Assembly: GCA_937922175.1 (NCBI GenBank)
Contig: CAKZUU010000337.1
Coordinates: 1-11,002, forward strand
DNA length: 11,002 nucleotides
Source of the DNA: an uncultured Gemmataceae bacterium
Lineage (GTDB): Bacteria > Planctomycetota > Planctomycetia > Gemmatales > Gemmataceae
Reading direction: 5' to 3'
Shown here: positions 7,424 to 11,002 of the stretch, piece by piece
Numbering within the stretch: position 1 is the first letter of the stretch
Layout: every line of letters begins with the position of its first letter
The notes under the pieces: generated by a model
Seen by the model: the letters and a program-made list of their open reading frames with translations, nothing else
Told to the model about the DNA's origin: nothing
Database searches by the model: none
Program-made: the position numbers and the translations under genes

Positions 7424-8703
7424 GTCATCCCATGGGGATCGTAGCCCAAGGCGGCAAAAATCGTGGCATGGACGTCGGCGGGAGTAAGGGGGCGGTCTTT
7501 GGGATGACTCGCTGTCGCGTCCGAAGTGCCCACCACCTGCCCGCCCCGAATTCCGCCTCCCGCGAGAACCATCGTATAGCACGAGGGCCAATGATCTCGT
7601 CCCGCCTGGTTGTTGATGATCGGTGTTCGCCCGAAGTCGCCCATCCAGACCACCAGGGTACTGTCCAGCATCCCTCGCTCGTCCAAGTCCTCCAGCAAGG
7701 CGGCGTAGGCTTGCTCCATGGGCGGGACCAAGCGATTTTTCAGACCGTTGAAATTATCCGAGTGCGTGTCCCAGACGATGCTGGGGCCATTCACCGTCGT
7801 CACGAAGCGGACGCCTGCCTCAACCAGCCGCCTCGCCAACAAGTGAGACTGGCCCCAGGTGTGCCTCCCATACCGATCGCGCACACGGGTCGGCTCACGC
7901 GACAGATCGAAAGCGCGTTGCGCCGATTCGGCCGTCACCAGCTGCATGGCCTGCCCTCGATGCGTTCGCAGCTCCTCGTCGCCGACGGCCAAGGGTCGGT
8001 CCATCGCATCGAGCAGGCGGCAGCGACTTCGCACTCGCTCCGCCGTCAGCCCCTCGGACATCCCCAGACCCGCGACTCGGAACGACGGATGATTCGGGTC
8101 CGCCTTCACGACGAGCGGGTCGAACCGCGAGCCGAGACAACCACCAAATTGTCCGGGCGTGATGTACGCCGTGCTATCGCAGTGCGGATGCGGCGTGATG
8201 ACGTACGGGGGGATCGCTCCACTGTAGCCATCTCGTTGCGCCAGCCATCCCACCAGCGTTCCAACACAGGGGACATCAGCTCGCGACGGATTGATCAAAG
8301 TGCTGTCGATGCGATAAGGTCGGCCAACAATCGACCAATACATGCCGGAATTGTGTTGCCCATGCAAGTGGTGCAGGGTGCGAAGCACCGCCAATTTCCG
8401 CGCCTGTCGTGCGACGCTCGGCATCAATTCCGAGATCTGAAGCCCCGTGACGGTCGTGGCGATGGGACGAAACGGGCCTCGGACCGTCGTCGGGGCATCG
8501 GGCTTCATGTCCCACAAATCCAAATGGCTCGGTGCGCCACAATTGAAAATCAAAATCACCGATCGGGCCTTCCCTCGGCCCGTGAATCGGCTCGATGCCT
8601 CCAGACCTGCCCAGCGTGACCAGAGGAGACTTACTGCCCCAGCCACACTCCGGTGGATCAAACCACGTCTCGAAAGCAGACCCTTCACCTGGTCATTTTG
8701 CAT
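7357..8703 (-). CDS. DUF1501 family protein (alkaline-phosphatase-like fold) with Tat-type N-terminus
   Basis: DUF1501 proteins are abundant in planctomycetes and resemble sulfatases and alkaline phosphatases; the substrate is unknown. The 448-aa product begins with a twin-arginine-like stretch (SRRGLIH, 11-17) and a weakly hydrophobic segment, suggesting Tat export. Typical family stretches follow: FNCGAPSHLDLWDMKP (53-68), LHHLHGQHNSGMYW (110-123), WDTHSDNF (311-318), VVWMGDFGRTP (351-361), GRDHWP (368-373) and a family-like C-terminus ending PIHELL. Length is normal and the gene looks intact. There is no clear Shine-Dalgarno before the ATG at 8703. It lies 218 nt downstream of aroB on the same strand and overlaps the end of rdgB by 67 nt. 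The DUF1549/DUF1553 cytochrome-type partner often found beside DUF1501 genes is absent here. Confidence 0.95.
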   Translation of the reverse strand: MQNDQVKGLLSRRGLIHRSVAGAVSLLWSRWAGLEASSRFTGRGKARSVILIFNCGAPSHLDLWDMKPDAPTTVRGPFRPIATTVTGLQISELMPSVARQARKLAVLRTLHHLHGQHNSGMYWSIVGRPYRIDSTLINPSRADVPCVGTLVGWLAQRDGYSGAIPPYVITPHPHCDSTAYITPGQFGGCLGSRFDPLVVKADPNHPSFRVAGLGMSEGLTAERVRSRCRLLDAMDRPLAVGDEELRTHRGQAMQLVTAESAQRAFDLSREPTRVRDRYGRHTWGQSHLLARRLVEAGVRFVTTVNGPSIVWDTHSDNFNGLKNRLVPPMEQAYAALLEDLDERGMLDSTLVVWMGDFGRTPIINNQAGRDHWPSCYTMVLAGGGIRGGQVVGTSDATASHPKDRPLTPADVHATIFAALGYDPHGMTYLSAEGRPTPLSEGTPIHELL

Positions 8704-8801
8704 CGCTGGAGCCCAGCATCGGTGGGAGGTAACGCAGGCATGCGAGCTCGGCGGGACTCTTCTACATTACCCATCTTTGCCGCGAACGCAAGTCGAATTT
8801 C

Positions 8802-8825
8802 CCCCGAAAGCCACAACCCCGAAAG
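8802..8825 (-). repeat. Paired 9-bp direct repeat upstream of the DUF1501 gene
   Basis: CCCCGAAAG (plus strand) occurs at 8802-8810 and again at 8817-8825, a 15-nt period, about 100 nt upstream of the DUF1501 start. It could be a pair of protein-binding half-sites or chance in GC-rich DNA. The rest of the 8704-8921 gap holds no gene, RNA or clear promoter that I can support. Confidence 0.3.
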
Positions 8826-8898
8826 GTTCTGCTCTCACCTGAGTCGCCCTTCTCGTTTCACGTCGACCCCTCGTTTTCGGCCTCGACTTCGGCTCGGT

Positions 8899-8920
8899 GG
8901 TGCGAGCGGGGGTTCGCACC
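8899..8920 (-). terminator. Hairpin directly after the aroB stop, possible terminator
   Basis: GGTGCGAG at 8899-8906 pairs with TTCGCACC at 8913-8920 (seven Watson-Crick pairs and one G-U on the plus strand) around a 6-nt loop. It sits 1 nt beyond the aroB stop codon (TAG, 8924-8922). On the minus strand no T run follows, so it may be a weak or Rho-assisted terminator, a transcript-end stabiliser, or chance. Confidence 0.35.
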
Positions 8921-8921
8921 T

Positions 8922-10016
8922 CTACTCTGGGGGTGTTGACAGAGATGGCAACACCGCGACGACATCTGCCTCATCGACCGAGTCCACGACGATGACTTCG
9001 CCGAGACGTTTGGGGAGGACGAAGCGCAATCGTCCCGCTCGGTTTTTCTTGTCGCGACGCATCAAAGCCAGCAGATCGTCACTGGGCCAGGGATTAGGGG
9101 CCGTCGGAAGATGAAACGCCTGGAGTAATCGAATTTGGCGGTCGATCAAGTCGGCGGGCAAAAGGCCAAGGCGGTGCGCCAGACGGCTCGCGCAAATCAT
9201 GCCCGCGGCGACTGCCTCACCGTGCAACCATGTGCCATAGCCCGCATACGCCTCGAACGCGTGAGCAAAGGTATGGCCATAATTGAGGATCATGCGGAGA
9301 CCGGACTCTTCTCGCTCATCCTGTTCGACGACGGAGGCCTTCAAGCGGCAACTCTGCGCGGTCACGTATTGAATCGCCTCGGGATCACGTTGTTGCAACG
9401 CTCCCACGTGCGTTTCCAGCCAACCGAAGAAGTCCGCGTCGAGGATGACACCGTACTTCACTACTTCGGCCAGCCCGCTAAAGTATTCCCGCTCGGGAAG
9501 CGAATCGAGCATGGTCGTGTCGATCCACACCCCGACCGGTTGATGGAAGGCACCGATGAGGTTTTTCCCGGCCGGTAGATTGATGCCGACCTTTCCCCCG
9601 ACCGAACTATCGACCATTGCCAACAACGACGTGGGCACCATGAGAAGCGGCAGACCACGGTTGTAGGTTGCGGCGACGAAGCCTGCCAGGTCGCCCACGA
9701 CGCCGCCCCCCACCGCGACGACAAGGGTACGGCGATCGGCTTCGGCCTCGGCCAGCCGGTTGTACAGCAGCGCCGCAGTATCCAGGCTCTTGGATGCCTC
9801 CCCGGACGGGATGACGGCTCGATCGACACGAAAACCGATCGATTCCAATTCCGCAATCGGCCCTTCAGCCAACGCCTCCACATGGTCGTCGCAGACCACG
9901 AAAGCAATGGACGAAGCCGGCAGCCGATCTCTGACAAACGCGCCGAGACCCGGTGTCCCCGTCGTGATGACGATCTCATAGCTCCGTGGTCCCAACGCCA
10001 CGTGGACTTGTCGCAT
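8922..10016 (-). CDS. aroB: 3-dehydroquinate synthase
   Basis: AroB converts DAHP to 3-dehydroquinate, the second step of the shikimate pathway, in the cytoplasm with NAD+ and a divalent metal (Zn2+ or Co2+). The 364-aa product has normal length and all the hallmarks: the NAD-binding GGGVVGDLAGF (103-113), PTSLLAMVDSSVGGK (128-142) followed by KNLIGAFHQP (151-160), the metal ligands Glu184 (in AEVVKYG), His248 (in NYGHTFAHAFE) and His265 (in LHGEAVAAGM), and DKKNRAG (322-328). The start at 10016 gives the usual N-terminus; GGTGGGA lies about 8 nt upstream, and a better GGAGGAG is too far away to act on this start. The neighbours are not shikimate genes, so it is a dispersed pathway gene. A hairpin follows its stop codon. 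Confidence 0.98.
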   Translation of the reverse strand: MRQVHVALGPRSYEIVITTGTPGLGAFVRDRLPASSIAFVVCDDHVEALAEGPIAELESIGFRVDRAVIPSGEASKSLDTAALLYNRLAEAEADRRTLVVAVGGGVVGDLAGFVAATYNRGLPLLMVPTSLLAMVDSSVGGKVGINLPAGKNLIGAFHQPVGVWIDTTMLDSLPEREYFSGLAEVVKYGVILDADFFGWLETHVGALQQRDPEAIQYVTAQSCRLKASVVEQDEREESGLRMILNYGHTFAHAFEAYAGYGTWLHGEAVAAGMICASRLAHRLGLLPADLIDRQIRLLQAFHLPTAPNPWPSDDLLALMRRDKKNRAGRLRFVLPKRLGEVIVVDSVDEADVVAVLPSLSTPPE

Positions 10017-10212
10017 GAGCCGATTCCCACCGAAACGAGACTCCTCCGGCAGCTTAATCCCCGGGATCGACGATGACTAGTTTCCCTCGGTTTCGCAATT
10101 GACGTGATTCAAATTTCCGGCGACGATAAATCACGGCGACTCGTGGCGAGAAACCGGGCGACACCCCGCTAGCTCTTTTCCGATCGATTTGGACTCTCTC
10201 GAGGGATCCCTC
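10017..10212. promoter_or_regulatory. Divergent intergenic region between aroB and the TIGR03067-type gene
   Basis: Both flanking genes start outward from this 196-nt gap, so it should hold both promoters. For the rightward gene, TTGACG at 10099-10104 resembles a -35 box. The best -10-like match, GATAAA at 10125-10130, is 20 nt away, longer than the ideal 17, so the assignment is weak. The stretch around 10095-10131 is more AT-rich than its surroundings. I see no clear leftward promoter. Confidence 0.35.
10201..10212 (+). promoter_or_regulatory. Shine-Dalgarno inside a perfect 12-bp palindrome
   Basis: GAGGGATCCCTC is its own reverse complement and abuts the ATG at 10213. Its left half, GAGGGA, is the probable ribosome binding site (6 nt before the first of three consecutive ATGs, 9 nt before the second). 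It could form a GAGG/CCTC stem with a GATC loop that hides the site, or serve as a dimeric protein site. Chance is also possible. Confidence 0.4.
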
Positions 10213-10653
10213 ATGATGATGTGGCGAACTGGTTTCCTTTCCTGTCTGCTGACGGCCGGAGTATGGGCGCAGCCGGCCGTCGATCGGGCCAAGTCAGACT
10301 TGCAACGCATGCAAGGTCTGTGGAAAGTCGAGAAGGCCGTGATGGCCGGCTCGGAGGCACCCGAGGAGATACGGTCCAAACTTCAACTCAAGGTCGAGGG
10401 CAACACGTTCACGATTCTCGAGGAGGGAAACGCACGCGAGGAGCGGGCCGAAGTCACCCTCGATCCGAATCACAGTCCCAGGCAGATCAATATCAAACCG
10501 CGGCGCGAGGGGGCCGATCCTCGTCAGGGAATCTACCACATCGAAGGCGACACGATGAAATTGTGTTGGGCGTTTGAGGGTGGTCGGCCGAAAGAATTTG
10601 CTTCGGAGGCGGGAACGAAAACCCGGCTCTTCATTCTCAAAAGGGCCAAATGA
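10213..10653 (+). CDS. Small secreted protein, TIGR03067 type
   Basis: TIGR03067 is a small domain family greatly expanded in planctomycetes and of unknown function. The 146-aa product has a signal peptide (hydrophobic core FLSCLLTAGVWA, cleavage near Ala19-Gln20). A beta-rich domain follows, starting with LQRMQGLWKVEKA (30-42) and ending with GIYHIEGDTMKLCWAF (106-121) and RPKEFASEAGTKTRLFILKR (125-144), the pattern I associate with this family. The start is at one of three consecutive ATGs (10213, 10216, 10219); an in-frame TTG at 10189 would put eight extra residues ahead of the signal peptide and is unlikely. It is divergent from aroB and 84 nt upstream of another secreted-protein gene on the same strand, possibly co-transcribed. 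Confidence 0.85.
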   Translation: MMMWRTGFLSCLLTAGVWAQPAVDRAKSDLQRMQGLWKVEKAVMAGSEAPEEIRSKLQLKVEGNTFTILEEGNAREERAEVTLDPNHSPRQINIKPRREGADPRQGIYHIEGDTMKLCWAFEGGRPKEFASEAGTKTRLFILKRAK

Positions 10654-10669
10654 CACATTGGTGGCCCCA

Positions 10670-10710
10670 CCGCGGGAACAGTAACGGGCCGTCGGATCAT
10701 TGTCCCGCGG
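10670..10710 (+). repeat. Imperfect inverted repeat between two secreted-protein genes
   Basis: CCGCGGGAACA (10670-10680) pairs with TGTCCCGCGG (10701-10710): seven G-C pairs, one bulged A, then three more pairs, around a 20-nt loop. It starts 16 nt after the TIGR03067-type gene's stop and ends 27 nt before the next start. No T run follows, so it is not a standard intrinsic terminator; it may be a processing or partial read-through structure. Confidence 0.4.
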
Positions 10711-10737
10711 AAACTCGGCGAAAACGGGGGCTGGGCG

Positions 10738-11002
10738 ATGATCAAGAAGCGGCCTGTCGAAGGCCTCGGCCCGACCGCGTTGTGGCTGTTGATTCTCGTG
10801 TGCAGCCCAAGGCTTTCGGCCGACCCTCCGCGCGACGACGACCTTCGTCAGGCGATTCGAGAGTTGGCCGACGAACGGTTCGTCGTGCGGCAACGGGCGC
10901 TCAAACGGCTCGAGGCCGCCGGCGAACGGGCCGAGCATCTTCTCCGTGCCGCCACGCGCAGTGACGATCCAGAGGTCGAACGGCAGGCCCGGACGTTGTT
11001 GC
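10738..11002 (+). CDS. Secreted protein with HEAT-like helical segment, 3' end cut by the window edge
   Basis: The ATG at 10738 opens a frame that runs without a stop to the window end (88 codons seen). The N-terminus is a signal peptide: MIKKR, a hydrophobic core (TALWLLILVCS), and a cleavage site near LSA-D (residue 28). The mature part starts with an acidic linker and then a helical pair at about 35-88 (IRELADERFVVRQRALKRLE, then AEHLLRAA and PEVERQARTLL). This resembles the HEAT-like segments (a short helix, then helices around D-P-E-V-x-x-Q-A) in many planctomycete exported proteins. The remaining domains and the function are not visible. A G-rich stretch (GGGGGCTGGG) precedes the start. 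Composition and codon use match a real gene. Confidence 0.72.
   Translation, partial: MIKKRPVEGLGPTALWLLILVCSPRLSADPPRDDDLRQAIRELADERFVVRQRALKRLEAAGERAEHLLRAATRSDDPEVERQARTLL

Noticed and set aside
7180..8619. 479-codon plus-strand frame across the rdgB end and the DUF1501 gene
   Set aside because: It is antisense to a well-conserved DUF1501 gene and gives an Arg/Ser/His-rich product without recognisable motifs.
8704..8921. Possible RNA gene or small ORF in the aroB-DUF1501 gap
   Set aside because: No cloverleaf or riboswitch-like fold and no small frame with a good ribosome site was visible; only a short hairpin and a 9-bp direct repeat.
1..11002. CRISPR array, insertion sequence, prophage or defence system
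   Set aside because: No regularly spaced repeats, transposase, integrase, terminal inverted repeats or known defence domains were found.

Overview
The window looks like chromosomal DNA of a planctomycete, probably near the Gemmata group. This is inferred from family content, not from a marker gene. It is GC-rich and carries a DUF1501 protein, a TIGR03067-type secreted protein, an outsized secretin with many helical repeats, and the start of a secreted helical-repeat protein, all typical of Planctomycetota. Several starts have weak or no Shine-Dalgarno sequence, while a few have very strong ones. I see no mobile element, CRISPR array, tRNA or rRNA.

Layout, left to right. (1) 1-183 is a leader with no gene I can support. 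(2) 184-4569 (+) is a secretin of about 1461 residues: signal peptide, six hairpin-type repeats of about 55 residues, TPR-like helices, an N0/STN-like domain, an N3-like domain and the C-terminal secretin barrel domain. A strong intrinsic terminator at 4607-4646 closes this unit. (3) 4680-6371 (+) is a membrane protein of about ten segments fused to a PlsC-type acyltransferase. (4) 6381-6698 (-) is a small conserved-looking protein of unknown function, convergent with (3) at a 9-nt gap. (5) 6767-7423 (+) is RdgB, divergent from (4). (6) 7357-8703 (-) is a DUF1501 protein whose 3' end overlaps the 3' end of rdgB by 67 nt on the opposite strand. (7) 8922-10016 (-) is AroB (3-dehydroquinate synthase), co-directional with and upstream of (6). 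(8) 10213-10653 (+) is a small secreted TIGR03067-type protein, divergent from aroB. (9) 10738 to beyond the window end (+) is a secreted protein with a HEAT-like segment, cut by the edge.

The genes do not form one pathway. There is an envelope group (secretin, membrane acyltransferase, secreted proteins) mixed with housekeeping genes (rdgB, aroB). Short operons and frequent strand switches fit planctomycete genomes. No type II secretion partners (GspE/F/G) lie in the window, so the secretin is an orphan here. I found no convincing new multi-gene system. The best leads are the repeat-rich secretin, the membrane-acyltransferase fusion, and the coding overlap of rdgB with the DUF1501 gene.
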